Shown in pieces: positions 24,683-34,427 of a stretch of DNA of 64,000 nt (position 1 is its first letter; each line of letters begins with the position of its first letter). The notes below the pieces were generated by a model, which saw only the letters and a program-made list of their open reading frames with translations, ran no database searches and was not told where the DNA came from. The DNA is taken from positions 744,001 to 808,000 of the forward strand of contig NZ_CP102453.1 in the NCBI RefSeq assembly GCF_024661895.1, in the 5' to 3' direction. This stretch comes from Fundicoccus culcitae. GTDB lineage: Bacteria; Bacillota; Bacilli; Lactobacillales; Aerococcaceae. Made by a program: the position numbers and the translations under genes.

Positions 24683-26152
24683 CTAAAAGATACGATTAAG
24701 TTGTTGGTTGCTAATTTCCCATTGTTGGTGTGCCATATTATCCATAAAGTATTGGTCATGAGAAGTAAAAATAATAGTACCTTGATAGCTTTTCATGAGT
24801 GATTCCAATGCTTCAATAGTTGGAATGTCGATAAAATTAGTTGGTTCATCTAAAATAAGAACATTACTAGCTTTAGTAAATAACTTCGCTAAAACTAATC
24901 GCGTGGCTTCACCACCACTTAAGTCACTGATTATTTTATGGGTGACAACTGTTTGATCAAAACCTAGTTTGTTCAAAATACTCCTTATGACACCTTCTTC
25001 CATATATGAATCATCTTTAAGAAAGTCAATTACTGGCAAATCATCTTTTAATTGATAAGACATTTGTTGATAAGTAGCAAATACTATTTTGTTAGATAAG
25101 ATGATACCCTCACCACCATTAAGGATATGTTGCAAAAGCGAAGACTTGCCTGAACCATTTGGACCAATAATTCCGATGCGTTTGCCTAATTCAAATTGAA
25201 AATTTGCTTTATCTAGAAGTAAGTGGTCACCTTTCTTAATAGTCACTTCTTCGCCCATAATTGGATATGGATTATGAATTTCTAAGACTTTAGATTTTGG
25301 AAACTGTATACTTATTTCAGATAAAGGCTTTGCGACACTTTCTAACTGTTCAGCTCTCTTTTGAATCGCTTTTGCTGATTTGTGGGCAGCTTTTTGGACA
25401 GAATCCTTCTGTTTTGACGAAGATAAACGGTCAGGTTTAATAGATTTACCCTTTTGTTTAGCAGTAATAGTTGCTAATTTTTCGGCTTTTTGATGTTTTT
25501 GCTTAGCTGCTTGCTCTAAGCGGGTTTTTTCTCGTGTAAAATTTTCAAATGCTTGTTCTTGTTCTATACGTTCTTGTTCTTTTTGAGCTTGATAATCAGA
25601 ATAGTTACCAGGATAAACCCTAACTTTACCCTCTTTTACTTCCCAAATAGTCGTAACAACTTCATCTAAAAAATACCGATTATGACTAACAACGAGTAAT
25701 GTCCCATAATAATACTTTAGCTGATTAACAAGAAATTCCACCCCATCTTTATCAAGATGTGTCGTTGGTTCATCTAATAAAATCGCTGGATGATAATTAG
25801 AGAGAAACGCCGCTAAACGTAAGCGACTTTGTTGCCCACCACTGAAATCACTCACCGAATGTGAAGGGATTTGTAGTTGTGATAAGTAGAGTGGGTCAAT
25901 TTGATCATAATTCACTTGTAAATCTTCTGCAATTTGCTCATAATAGGCAAAAGTTGTATTCGTATTTACTTGCCCACTATCTGGTTTTAGTTCTTGAGTT
26001 ATTAGTTTCAATAGAGTCGATTTACCTGCTCCATTAGGACCGATAATTCCAATTTTTTCATTTTCATAAACCGTTAAATAATCAATTGACAATATATCTT
26101 TGCTTAAATAGCTTTTTTCAATTTGATGCATTTCTATAATAAGGTTACTCAT
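24683..26152 (-). CDS. ABC-F ribosome-protection ATPase (Msr/Vga-like)
   Basis: A 489-residue ABC-F protein without membrane spans. It has two nucleotide-binding domains: Walker [10 protein letters not shown] (about 37-45) with signature FSGGQQSRL, and GPNGSGKSS (about 330) with signature LSGGEATRL, joined by a long Lys/Gln-rich linker (about 190-290). The second Walker B phrase [17 protein letters not shown] and the phrase [13 protein letters not shown] resemble MsrD. Such proteins dislodge macrolides, lincosamides, streptogramins or pleuromutilins from the ribosome. An inducible leader (26363-26389) and attenuator precede it. The drug class cannot be fixed from sequence; a housekeeping EttA-type role is less likely given the leader. 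Confidence 0.88.
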   Translation of the reverse strand: MSNLIIEMHQIEKSYLSKDILSIDYLTVYENEKIGIIGPNGAGKSTLLKLITQELKPDSGQVNTNTTFAYYEQIAEDLQVNYDQIDPLYLSQLQIPSHSVSDFSGGQQSRLRLAAFLSNYHPAILLDEPTTHLDKDGVEFLVNQLKYYYGTLLVVSHNRYFLDEVVTTIWEVKEGKVRVYPGNYSDYQAQKEQERIEQEQAFENFTREKTRLEQAAKQKHQKAEKLATITAKQKGKSIKPDRLSSSKQKDSVQKAAHKSAKAIQKRAEQLESVAKPLSEISIQFPKSKVLEIHNPYPIMGEEVTIKKGDHLLLDKANFQFELGKRIGIIGPNGSGKSSLLQHILNGGEGIILSNKIVFATYQQMSYQLKDDLPVIDFLKDDSYMEEGVIRSILNKLGFDQTVVTHKIISDLSGGEATRLVLAKLFTKASNVLILDEPTNFIDIPTIEALESLMKSYQGTIIFTSHDQYFMDNMAHQQWEISNQQLNRIF

Positions 26153-26194
26153 AAGATACCTCCTATTTTTTATACCTTTTTTTCATTAAATTAG

Positions 26195-26362
26195 GCAATA
26201 AAAAATACAGGTCAAAGCTTATTGACTTTAATCTGCATAAAGAATCTTATTTACTAAACTATAAAAGGTCAGCATAAATAACCTTTGAAAGTCACTAAGA
26301 TTTTTAAGCATGGTAAAAAAGCCAATCTTATAAATAAGATTGATCTGCTTTTATTGCCATTC
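26195..26362 (-). promoter_or_regulatory. Transcription attenuator leader of the ABC-F gene
   Basis: On the minus strand between the leader peptide and the ABC-F start there is a terminator-like hairpin, CAATCTTAT-tt-ATAAGATTG followed by GCTTTTTT, then an AAAGGT/ACCTTT hairpin, then a second hairpin (GTCAA/TTGAC with CAG/CTG) followed by TATTTTTT. Two stem-T-tract units downstream of a tiny leader frame fit ribosome-mediated attenuation. Which stem is the anti-terminator is not resolved. Confidence 0.6.
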
Positions 26363-26389
26363 TTAACGTAATCTCATAGATGCTGTCAC
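26363..26389 (-). CDS. Leader peptide MTASMRLR controlling the ABC-F gene
   Basis: GTG-ACA-GCA-TCT-ATG-AGA-TTA-CGT-TAA encodes MTASMRLR, with a perfect AAGGAGG eight bases upstream and a promoter (26420-26448) just before that. The peptide contains Arg-Leu-Arg, the plus-X-plus motif at which macrolide-bound ribosomes stall, and resembles the start of the ErmD leader (MTHSMRLR..., from memory). This frame is too short for gene finders. Confidence 0.75.
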   Translation of the reverse strand: MTASMRLR

Positions 26390-26419
26390 TTAAAGTGCCT
26401 CCTTAATAGTTGTACTAAT

Positions 26420-26448
26420 ATTTTACCATCCACTAAATACAAAGGCAA
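26420..26448 (-). promoter_or_regulatory. Promoter of the leader/ABC-F transcript
   Basis: On the minus strand -35 TTGCCT (26443-26448) and -10 TAAAAT (26420-26425) are separated by 17 bases; the AAGGAGG of the leader peptide follows about 20 bases later. Confidence 0.65.
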
Positions 26449-26449
26449 A

Positions 26450-26474
26450 TCCCTGCTAACATTAGCAGGGAATT
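26450..26474 (-). terminator. Intrinsic terminator of the TetR/ABC/FtsX operon
   Basis: A perfect stem CCCTGCTAA / TTAGCAGGG with a two- to three-base loop follows the permease stop codon; the trailing T tract is weak. Confidence 0.65.
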
Positions 26475-26477
26475 TGA

Positions 26478-28952
26478 TTAATTAATACCTTTAAGGGCTT
26501 CGACCATTTGAATGTTTTTGAGCTTAAAGTGAAAATACAGCATAATCACACTGCTGAATACAATCGTAAAGAGAAAAGCCATCACGTAACTTTCCGGATG
26601 AATCACCGTTTGGTAGTAAACCATATCCTCTTCAATGGTTTTCAAAACAATTTGTGTGAAATAGTAACCCAGAAACAAACCAATCAAGGCTCCCGTCATA
26701 CTTAAAACAAACGACTCCCTGTAAACATAAGCTGAAACTTGCTTCGTTTTCATCCCTAGAACTTTCAAGGTTGCCAATTCACGGTAACGTTCATCAATAT
26801 TAATCGCCATTAAACTATACAAAACCACACTGGATAAAACAAAAGCAAATACGATTAAAATCACCGTGAGACTACTCATGGATTGCGCATTGTTATTAAT
26901 TGCTTCCAAATTATCAGAAGTAAATATCACCTGCCTGAAAGCTGGGTTCTCTTCGATCAACGCTTTGTCACTCCTCTGAGCTAGCATAAATAAATAATGC
27001 GTAGGTGTCGCGACGTCGTCCGTTAACTTTTGATAAGTCACCTCATTCATAAACACATCATGATTAATATATGAAGTAAATATCGCTGTTATTGGTATTT
27101 CCAATGTTTGCTTTCCCCGCCTTAAAAGCAGATGGTCACCTACTGATAAACCAAGAATTTCAGCTAAGCGAATATTAATCGCAACATCCCCCTCTTTAAT
27201 CGCTAGTGTTTCCCCACTTTCCACATTTTCCAAATGATAGTATGCTTGATAATTTGTAGCGGAATCTAAAACGTTTAATGTCACAAACTGTGTATTCTGC
27301 TCAGTGATATTTACTTGAAAGAGTTATTGGTTAATGGGGACAAAGGTTTGAATGGCTGATGTGTTCGTCAAGGCAGATGCGGTTTGGGCATCGATAGGTA
27401 CTGAGCCGTCAAAGGTTTGAATGTAAGTATATTGACGTTGACCGGTTGCTTTAATGGTGTTTAGCATACCAAACCCCACGACAATCAAAACCGTACACCC
27501 CATCATCCCCATAATTGTCATTAAATTACGCGGCAAATAACGGTATAGATTACGAATGGAAATTTTCCATTTAAAACTAATTTTATTCCAAATAATTGGG
27601 AAATGCTCGATCCAAATATGGTTGCCTTGTTTGGGCATTTTCGCTAGCAGGAGGTTGGCCGTCTTATCTTTCATTTGGCGATTAATAAGTATCAAAGTCG
27701 TTCCGATGGTTGCTAACAGGACAACGCCAAGGGTAACTAACAAGTCGCGATGATTCCAATAAACAACCCTTTCTTTGACAACAAAGTAAGGCAAAATGCC
27801 TAAAATCATCCTTGGGATAAACCAAGTGCCACATGCATAACCCAACAAGCAGCCTAATACGGAAACAATGAACGCATAGATGACGTAAATGAATTTTATT
27901 TCCCTTTTCAAATAGCCAAGTGCACTTAAGGTTCCCATGGTGTTCCGGCGATCGTTTAGTAATTGTGATAAAACGGCATAAGTCACTAATAGGGCTACCG
28001 CAAAAAACAGTGCCCCAAATAAAAAGGCAATCCGACGGATTTGTTTGATAAAACTATCAATGGCTTGATAGCCCATTAAGCTTGACCGTTCATTAACCAT
28101 ATACGTCGGTTCTTCTAGTTGATCGATGTCTAGATTCATCTCATTATGCCAATTGGGCAGGATGGCACGGAAGAGATTGGCCGATTGTTGATAAGGCGTT
28201 AGTGTCTTTTTAAGCTCTTGGAGTGCAGCGGCTGGACGGCTCTCCAGCAAGGATTCAAGTTCAGCTTTTAAGATAGTTACCGATGGGTCGGTCGCATAAT
28301 CGTTCAGCGTCACGGCTATTTCACTATAACGAGTCCCCGTTATCGCTGATGGATTAACTACAGCAAAACCACTCAAACTATGTGCCCCGTCATTCGTGTA
28401 ACCCCTTTGTCTGCCTAAAAGATACAAAGGTGATTCAACAATGCCAACGATTTTAAAGCTTGTGTTTTGCAATGTCGGTAAGCCTAGTAGAGCCGTGCTT
28501 TGATCCGTATTTAATGTCATAGTTTCCCCAAGCTTCAAATCAGGGTATAAATCAATTAATACACGATCAAGGGCAATTTCATTAGCTTGAATGGGTAGAG
28601 AACCTTCGACAATTTGCGGTTGATTGATCGATTCGGTTGTCGGTATTACTTTAATAAATGCGTCAGCTATTTGCGCTTCAACCGTTTGAATGGGGTAGGC
28701 GTTAATTCCTTCAGCTTTCTTAAGCGTCGCTAAATCCTCATCATTCAACCCATAAGTCGCATAAACAACTAAATCCTGGGCATTAACGTTGTTTAAATAG
28801 CGCTCAACGGATAGTTGTAAACTCGACCCCGTATTCAAAATCCCAATAAATATCCCTACCCCTAAGAAGATAATAGCTAGGATCATGCAAAAACGTAGCC
28901 AATTCGATGTCATTTCACGCAACGTTAGTCGCCAGATATTTTTTATGGTCAT
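26478..28952 (-). pseudogene. FtsX-like ABC permease gene interrupted by one in-frame stop
   Basis: The whole region reads as one 824-residue permease of the MacB/FtsX type (about eight to ten spans, two FtsX domains), except for a single TAA at 27324-27326. The N-terminal part ends ...TFVPINQ and reading continues in the same frame with LFQVNITEQNTQF into the second part, which has a GTG at 27284. No frameshift is needed, so a CAA-to-TAA type change is likely. Both halves are otherwise intact. The start is the ATG at 28952, four bases after the ATPase gene. The permease is probably inactive unless the stop is read through or the halves assemble. Confidence 0.8.
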
Positions 28953-28956
28953 AACA

Positions 28957-29658
28957 TCACCAATCGATTTCTGCAACGGTTAAAGGCTGCGGATTTAGTT
29001 CAATCGACTCAATTTTGCCGTCTTTTATGGAAATAACTTTATTCGCAATATTAGCAATACTCGGATTATGCGTAATCACAATAACCGTTGTCGATAATGC
29101 TTTATTTTGCTCCAGTAATAATTGCAATATTTGTTGGCCTGTTGCTTTATCTAAAGCACCGGTTGGTTCATCGCATAAGAGTAAGGATGGTTCTTTCACT
29201 AAAGCCCGCGCTATCGCCGTTCGTTGCTGTTCCCCACCGGATAGTTGGGCTGGAAAGTTATGCAAGCGATGGCTCAAACCAACAGCCGTTAAATATTTTT
29301 GCGCCTGATTGGCTTTATGAGATATTTGTTCACTCATTTCCACATTTTCTAAAACCGTTAAATTAGGAATCAGGTTGTAAAACTGAAAAATAAACCCTAC
29401 TTTATCGCGTCGATAAATAGCCAAGCCTTCATCATCCAAACGCGAAAGCTCTTGACCTGCAACGATGATTTTCCCTGATGTTAGTTGATCCATGCCACCT
29501 AATAGATTTAAAGTAGTCGATTTACCCGCTCCAGAAGGCCCTAAAATAACAACAAACTCGCCAGCTTCAATTTCAAAATCAATGTCTTTATTAGCAAATA
29601 CAGCCGCTTCACCTATCCCATATACCTTGGTAACATTTTGAAAATCAATATAAGCCAT
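28957..29658 (-). CDS. ABC transporter ATPase (MacB/LolD-like)
   Basis: A 233-residue ATPase of the MacB/LolD/FtsE type: Walker A GPSGAGKST (about 40-48), signature LSGGEQQRTAIARA, Walker B LLLCDEPTGALD and switch His in VITHN. It partners with the FtsX-like permease downstream and lies after a TetR gene. GGGGGATCAGCTT precedes the ATG. Confidence 0.92.
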   Translation of the reverse strand: MAYIDFQNVTKVYGIGEAAVFANKDIDFEIEAGEFVVILGPSGAGKSTTLNLLGGMDQLTSGKIIVAGQELSRLDDEGLAIYRRDKVGFIFQFYNLIPNLTVLENVEMSEQISHKANQAQKYLTAVGLSHRLHNFPAQLSGGEQQRTAIARALVKEPSLLLCDEPTGALDKATGQQILQLLLEQNKALSTTVIVITHNPSIANIANKVISIKDGKIESIELNPQPLTVAEIDW

Positions 29659-29687
29659 AAGCTGATCCCCCTTGGATGATCAATTTT

Positions 29688-30251
29688 TTACGATAAAATC
29701 CCTTTCATAAAATAAGTGGTTAAGGTTTCTAAAGCTTCCGCATGTGTTGCATCTTGTCTATCTGAAGTGACTTCAATTTTGTATATCAGTTCAATGGCAT
29801 ACCCTAACTTTTGGATGTCACTTTCGGAATATCCTCTCTCAAATAACTTTTTACTGAAAAGCTCAAGTAAAAATGCATGAAAATTATATTTCTCCATCCC
29901 TTCAGCGCTGGCATAATAGGATTTTAAGTAAGAAGCTATTGTCGGATTGTACCACTCTTTTAAAATCGCGTTATCTTTAGTTAACTGCTTACTCAAACTA
30001 AATATCTCTGCAATTATCTGTAATTCGTCCCCTTCCCAATTAATTTGTTCAATCATTTGTTGTCTCATGCGACTATTTTCATCTTTGTAAACTTCTAAAA
30101 AGATCGCTTCTTTTGAGTCGAAATAGCGATAAAAAGTTCCCACAGCCATATTAGCTGCTTGTGTAATTTGTGAAATATTGGTATCTTTGTAGCCTTGCTC
30201 TTTAAACAGTTGTGTTGCTGCCGTGAGAATCGATTGATGTTTCTCTTCCAT
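29688..30251 (-). CDS. TetR-family transcriptional regulator
   Basis: A 187-residue TetR protein with the N-terminal HTH (about 8-52; ITQAANMAVGTFYRYFDSK) and a helical effector domain. The ATG at 30251 has AGGAGG five bases upstream; the ATG at 30296 would place the start inside the operator. It heads the operon with the ATPase and FtsX-like permease and probably represses it. Confidence 0.9.
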   Translation of the reverse strand: MEEKHQSILTAATQLFKEQGYKDTNISQITQAANMAVGTFYRYFDSKEAIFLEVYKDENSRMRQQMIEQINWEGDELQIIAEIFSLSKQLTKDNAILKEWYNPTIASYLKSYYASAEGMEKYNFHAFLLELFSKKLFERGYSESDIQKLGYAIELIYKIEVTSDRQDATHAEALETLTTYFMKGILS

Positions 30252-30272
30252 GATAGCCTCCTTTTTTGGTTG

Positions 30273-30299
30273 TGAATGAATATTTATTTTATTCATTCA
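30273..30299. promoter_or_regulatory. 27-bp perfect inverted repeat, TetR operator
   Basis: TGAATGAATA and TATTCATTCA (10-base arms, 7-base spacer TTTATTT) pair perfectly and lie just upstream of the TetR gene; likely the autoregulatory operator. Confidence 0.8.
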
Positions 30300-30417
30300 T
30301 TTTAGTTTCAGTTTATCGCTTAATATCTCGCTTGTCAATTAAAACGTGTGCTTTGTCCTTAAAGCAAGAAGTTTATACCCGTTTCAAAATGATTGCCATT
30401 TACACAATTTTTCATAA

Positions 30418-30449
30418 AAAAAGAACAGATTAGAGATAACCTGTTCAAA
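30418..30449. terminator. Probable terminator after the phospholipase D-like gene
   Basis: GAACAGATTA and TAACCTGTTC pair with one mismatch around a four-base loop, flanked by A and T runs, about 70 bases after the stop codon. Confidence 0.6.
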
Positions 30450-30518
30450 AATTAGATTCATACAGACACGCTTTGGCAAATTCCTGGTAGACCTATTGTC
30501 CGAATCCACAACGATTGA

Positions 30519-31898
30519 CTATAAAAATGGTGCAAATAAACGGGCGATAGGCTGTAACAAACGGGACACAACATATTTGGCCGAAGAATAATCTGATTGA
30601 TCAGCAGGATTATCTTCGTCGACGGCAACAATTTGTTGACCATAGTCGACTTCAATATTGCTCAGTAATTCGGCTGCTAATGACGGACTATCAAAAATAA
30701 ACATCGATTCTGTATTCAAATACGCACTCCGACTGTCCATATTAAACGTGCCGATGGCTGAAATCCTTTCGTCAATGATGATTGCTTTAGTATGAAATTG
30801 CGCTTCGTTAGGTTGAAATTCATAAATCTGTGTGCCTTGGTCGATTATTTCCTGGCGATTATTTTGATAACCACTATTGGCTATCAAATTGTTAGTTGAA
30901 GCCAGGCTATTGGTTAATAGATTCGTCGCAACCTCATCGTCTGGCATTTGTTGTTCCATATCTTCTCGCATTTGAACTGTAGGAATAATATATGGCGTTT
31001 GAATAATGATTGATTTTTCCGCTTGCTTAGTCAGCGCCAACAAATATTCCCAAACAACCCCTTCTTTGTAAAACCGTCCAAGGGGATTCGTGACAAAGCT
31101 GGCACCACGAACGGGATGGCTCTTAGCATACCACTGTGTTAAATTTGGATCGGCTGTGGTCTTTTGATGTGTTTTTTGAACAAATTCCGCTTGTTGTCGC
31201 AAAATTTCTTCCTGTTTACTAGCTGAAAACGTCCTTGTTTGCACAACACTATAATCAGACGTCCATAAATCGGTGAAATGATTCGCTAATTGACTAAGTA
31301 AATACGTATCATCTTGACCCGTATCACCTTTAAACACCATCACATCCCGGTCAATCGATAAGCTAGGCACGTCATCAGTAAAGTATTTATCCCCAATATT
31401 ACGCCCGCCCATCATAGCTACTTCACCATCGACAACAATGATTTTATCGTGCATTCGATTATGCCATGTCCAAGGCTGTAACACATGTAATGGTTCATAA
31501 AAAGCAAACTCAATGTTAGGATGCGCCACCAATACTCGATAAATCTCCGGTTCAAAACGAATCCCATTGGCTACCCCATCCATTAAAAAACGCACCTGAA
31601 CCCCACGATCAGCCGCATCTAACAACAAGCCGACAAACAGATCAACACTTTCACCCCCATGAAAGGCATAATATGCAATATCAATTGTCTCTTGAGCACG
31701 ACTAATCAAATCAACGCGCGCTTGCCATGCATCACTTGGCCTATCAATCAACGAAACCCGCTCATTGGTTTCCTTAAATTGAATATCAACCGCTTTAGCA
31801 GGTTCAGGACGTATTATATAAAAAACCAAGATACCACTGACTAAAACATACACCAAATACACAACGGCTACCACCAGCAACACCTTAAAATATCGCAA
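30519..31898 (-). CDS. Phospholipase D / cardiolipin synthase-family protein
   Basis: A 459-residue membrane-anchored protein with an N-terminal span (about 6-28) and two PLD (HKD) domains: HDKIIVVDG in the first (about 150) and HTKAIIIDE in the second (about 355), each followed by the GG/GT-N motif (GGRNIGDK, GTFNMDSRS). Related proteins make cardiolipin or hydrolyse phosphodiesters. The start is a TTG with AGAGGAG seven bases upstream. It follows a YjbR gene by 14 bases. Confidence 0.88.
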   Translation of the reverse strand: MRYFKVLLVVAVVYLVYVLVSGILVFYIIRPEPAKAVDIQFKETNERVSLIDRPSDAWQARVDLISRAQETIDIAYYAFHGGESVDLFVGLLLDAADRGVQVRFLMDGVANGIRFEPEIYRVLVAHPNIEFAFYEPLHVLQPWTWHNRMHDKIIVVDGEVAMMGGRNIGDKYFTDDVPSLSIDRDVMVFKGDTGQDDTYLLSQLANHFTDLWTSDYSVVQTRTFSASKQEEILRQQAEFVQKTHQKTTADPNLTQWYAKSHPVRGASFVTNPLGRFYKEGVVWEYLLALTKQAEKSIIIQTPYIIPTVQMREDMEQQMPDDEVATNLLTNSLASTNNLIANSGYQNNRQEIIDQGTQIYEFQPNEAQFHTKAIIIDERISAIGTFNMDSRSAYLNTESMFIFDSPSLAAELLSNIEVDYGQQIVAVDEDNPADQSDYSSAKYVVSRLLQPIARLFAPFL

Positions 31899-31912
31899 CT
31901 TCGTTCTCCTCT

Positions 31913-32275
31913 CTAAGTCAAGTCAAAACTTTTATCAATCAAACTACATATCTCTGCTTCACCTACTGTTAGGTCAAGCGGTATTGCTATCCAATGGGTT
32001 TTATTCATATGATAAGCGGGTAAGAAGCGTTTATCCTGGTCTAGATAATTTGCAATTATTTCAGGCTGGTTTTTCACCACTAAAATATCCAGTTTTTCTC
32101 GCCCTTCTAATCCCAGTTTTTCTCTTTCAACATCCATGATAAGCCCGTACCATTTGCCTGAATGATGTTTCAAAACGGCGTAGTTGGGATATTTATTCCA
32201 AAGAAAAGCAGGTTTTGTTTGGTAAGTTTCATCGACATAGTTAAATACGCTGTTTCGATATGAACAAGCTTCCAT
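31913..32275 (-). CDS. YjbR/MmcQ-family protein
   Basis: A 120-residue protein of the YjbR (CyaY-like fold) family, often called MmcQ; the phrases PAFLWNKYPNYAVLKH and MNKTHWIAIPLD are typical. The family has no settled function and has been suggested to bind DNA. It is probably transcribed with the PLD-like gene. Confidence 0.88.
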   Translation of the reverse strand: MEACSYRNSVFNYVDETYQTKPAFLWNKYPNYAVLKHHSGKWYGLIMDVEREKLGLEGREKLDILVVKNQPEIIANYLDQDKRFLPAYHMNKTHWIAIPLDLTVGEAEICSLIDKSFDLT

Positions 32276-32376
32276 TCGACCATCCCTTTTTATTTCTTTA
32301 TAGATATTATACGTTTCAACTCTTAAGATAGAAGGTGTGAAAACTTAAGTTTTTGCAAGGATTTGCGCATGGCTAT

Positions 32377-33762
32377 CTAGGCGTTAGAATTGATCCTTTC
32401 TTTATAGATTACTAATACACCTACAACCACAATAAAAACAGCCAAATACCCAAATAAATACCCAAACCGCGTATACACCGTTCTCTCAAAGGCTGGTGCA
32501 ACCGCAGCCGAAATCATCCCCATCTCATCCGAAGTGCTAGAACTTTCAACTATTATTTCACCAAGCGGATTACTGACATTCAACAAACCTCGGCGAGCAC
32601 TGCGAGCGATATAAAAGCCATTCTCAATACCCCGCATCACGGCCATTCGCGAATGAAACCAATCATCATCGTAAAAGTCCCAAGCTGGCTCTAACATCAA
32701 ATCAACTTCAGCGTCTCCATAAGCACGAATTGTATCAGGAAAATCCATGTCTTTACAAATTGCGACCCCAATCTTATGACCACGAAAATCAATAACTAAG
32801 GGTTCACTACCTACTTCAAAATGATCTTCGTATCCTGGAATCATATGAATCTTATCGTAAGAATATACTTCATCGGCAGTCACAAAATAAGCTCGATTAT
32901 AAGCCGCATCAGCATGCACTTCGTCGACACCTATGAGCACCGCAGCATCCACCTTTTTTGCTAGCACTTGAATCTCATCCAGCAAGATACCCACATCTTC
33001 CTCATTCAATTCAAACAATTTCTCAGCTAGAATAAAAATATCATATGAATTCTCTGAGCTTTCGATGGTCTCACGATAATATGACCAAACTTCATCCCAA
33101 TCCGCATCACTACTTTCAAACCGATCCGTCGCCATCACATTCAGTCGGAGTGTGGGCTCTTGCACATTCCCAGAAGCCTGTCCATTTAAAAACATAAGCC
33201 CTACCAGCACTACCAACCCTACAACCAGCCCCAAATGTTTCTCAATCAATAGAACTGCTACAAGACTTCCCATCAAAAATAGCCCAAAGACAATGAAGGG
33301 GACGCCTCCAAAGCGTGCTAACTGAACCATTGGTGAAAAATCCATTTGACTATAAGCCATTGAACCACCGGAACCATGGGGTGAAAATAGTATCATTATT
33401 AAATCTACTGCGGCAGCTAAAGCAGGCACAAAGAGTAACAGCAGGTATTTATTTAGGTGTTTAAAAGCTTGGGAAAAGAGGTAGGCAAAAAGGGCGTACT
33501 GGAGCGATCGCAGGGCTGTTAAGAGCAAGGCAACGGTGATATTGGAGAGTTGCAACAGGTATAAAAAGAGCGAGAGTGAGCTGATAAAACCAGCGATTAA
33601 CCCTAAAAGCGCAGCTTTATGTGGCAGATTTTTAAAAGACAGGTAAATAAAAGCAATGACAGCCAGCCAGCTAACCCAAAATATGGGACGTAAGGAGTGG
33701 GCATTGGCTAACAAAATACCCGTTATAACAGTAAAAAGCAACCATCTAATGTTCTTATTCAT
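32377..33762 (-). CDS. Apolipoprotein N-acyltransferase-like (Lnt) membrane nitrilase-family protein
   Basis: A 461-residue protein with about six N-terminal membrane spans (1-200), a carbon-nitrogen hydrolase domain (about 205-430) with the catalytic triad Glu (ILAEKLFE), Lys (YDKIHMIPGYE) and Cys (AICKDMDFP), and a C-terminal span. This is the Lnt architecture; in Gram-positive bacteria such homologues may N-acylate lipoproteins or have other roles. The ATG at 33762 has AGGAG eight bases upstream; the frame is open further upstream to 33810 without a ribosome site. Confidence 0.85.
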   Translation of the reverse strand: MNKNIRWLLFTVITGILLANAHSLRPIFWVSWLAVIAFIYLSFKNLPHKAALLGLIAGFISSLSLFLYLLQLSNITVALLLTALRSLQYALFAYLFSQAFKHLNKYLLLLFVPALAAAVDLIMILFSPHGSGGSMAYSQMDFSPMVQLARFGGVPFIVFGLFLMGSLVAVLLIEKHLGLVVGLVVLVGLMFLNGQASGNVQEPTLRLNVMATDRFESSDADWDEVWSYYRETIESSENSYDIFILAEKLFELNEEDVGILLDEIQVLAKKVDAAVLIGVDEVHADAAYNRAYFVTADEVYSYDKIHMIPGYEDHFEVGSEPLVIDFRGHKIGVAICKDMDFPDTIRAYGDAEVDLMLEPAWDFYDDDWFHSRMAVMRGIENGFYIARSARRGLLNVSNPLGEIIVESSSTSDEMGMISAAVAPAFERTVYTRFGYLFGYLAVFIVVVGVLVIYKERINSNA

Positions 33763-33809
33763 AAAACACGCTCCTAGGCTTTGATGAACTACTTGATTTG
33801 ATTTTACCA

Positions 33810-33844
33810 AAAGAAAAACAGACTTGCGAACAAGTCTGTCTCTT
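33810..33844 (-). terminator. Intrinsic terminator of the MarR/flavin operon
   Basis: Perfect stem ACAGACTTG / CAAGTCTGT with a four-base loop (33818-33839) followed on the minus strand by TTTTCTTTT, just after the FMN reductase stop codon. Confidence 0.88.
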
Positions 33845-33849
33845 ACAGC

Positions 33850-34416
33850 CTAAAAACCATAAATGGAATCTTGGGCTTCACGGATTTTTTGCTGAACTTC
33901 CGCCATTAGCATAGTATCTTCAACCAAGCGATCAATTCTAAACAAAACATCATCATTTATAATTTTTTTACGATAAAAATCCATATCTTCAATAAATACG
34001 TAAGTTTGCACAATTTGAGCTTTCATATAAGCTAAAATGGGTTTTAGTTGATGATCAGCAATCAAAAAGTGCTTGCTTGAACCGGCCGTTACAATAATGC
34101 TGACCACTTTATCTCTAAAGGCATTTTCAGGTAGCAAATCAAAGATATTTTTTAGGGTTGCAGGGATTGAGGCTTGAAATATAGGAGTCCCAATAATGAT
34201 GGCATCAGCGGCCATCAAGGTTTCTGTGACCATTTTTGTATCATCTTCATAATCCATATAATTGCGTCCATCACTAAAAACCACATCCACCTCCGCCAAA
34301 TCAATCAAAGTAGTTATCGCATCAGGATATTTTTCATTAATGACTTGCATCGTATAATCCATCGCAATACGGGTCTTTGTGCCCATATTTGAAGCCGATA
34401 TTCCTACTACTTTCAT
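33850..34416 (-). CDS. NADPH-dependent FMN reductase
   Basis: A 188-residue flavodoxin-fold NAD(P)H:FMN reductase: GISASNMGTKTR is the FMN-phosphate loop and GTPIFQASIPATLKN the ring-binding region. It is last in an operon behind a luciferase-like monooxygenase, to which it likely supplies reduced FMN as SsuE/MsuE do. The ATG at 34416 has AGGAGG six bases upstream. Confidence 0.9.
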   Translation of the reverse strand: MKVVGISASNMGTKTRIAMDYTMQVINEKYPDAITTLIDLAEVDVVFSDGRNYMDYEDDTKMVTETLMAADAIIIGTPIFQASIPATLKNIFDLLPENAFRDKVVSIIVTAGSSKHFLIADHQLKPILAYMKAQIVQTYVFIEDMDFYRKKIINDDVLFRIDRLVEDTMLMAEVQQKIREAQDSIYGF

Positions 34417-34427
34417 ACACAACCTCC

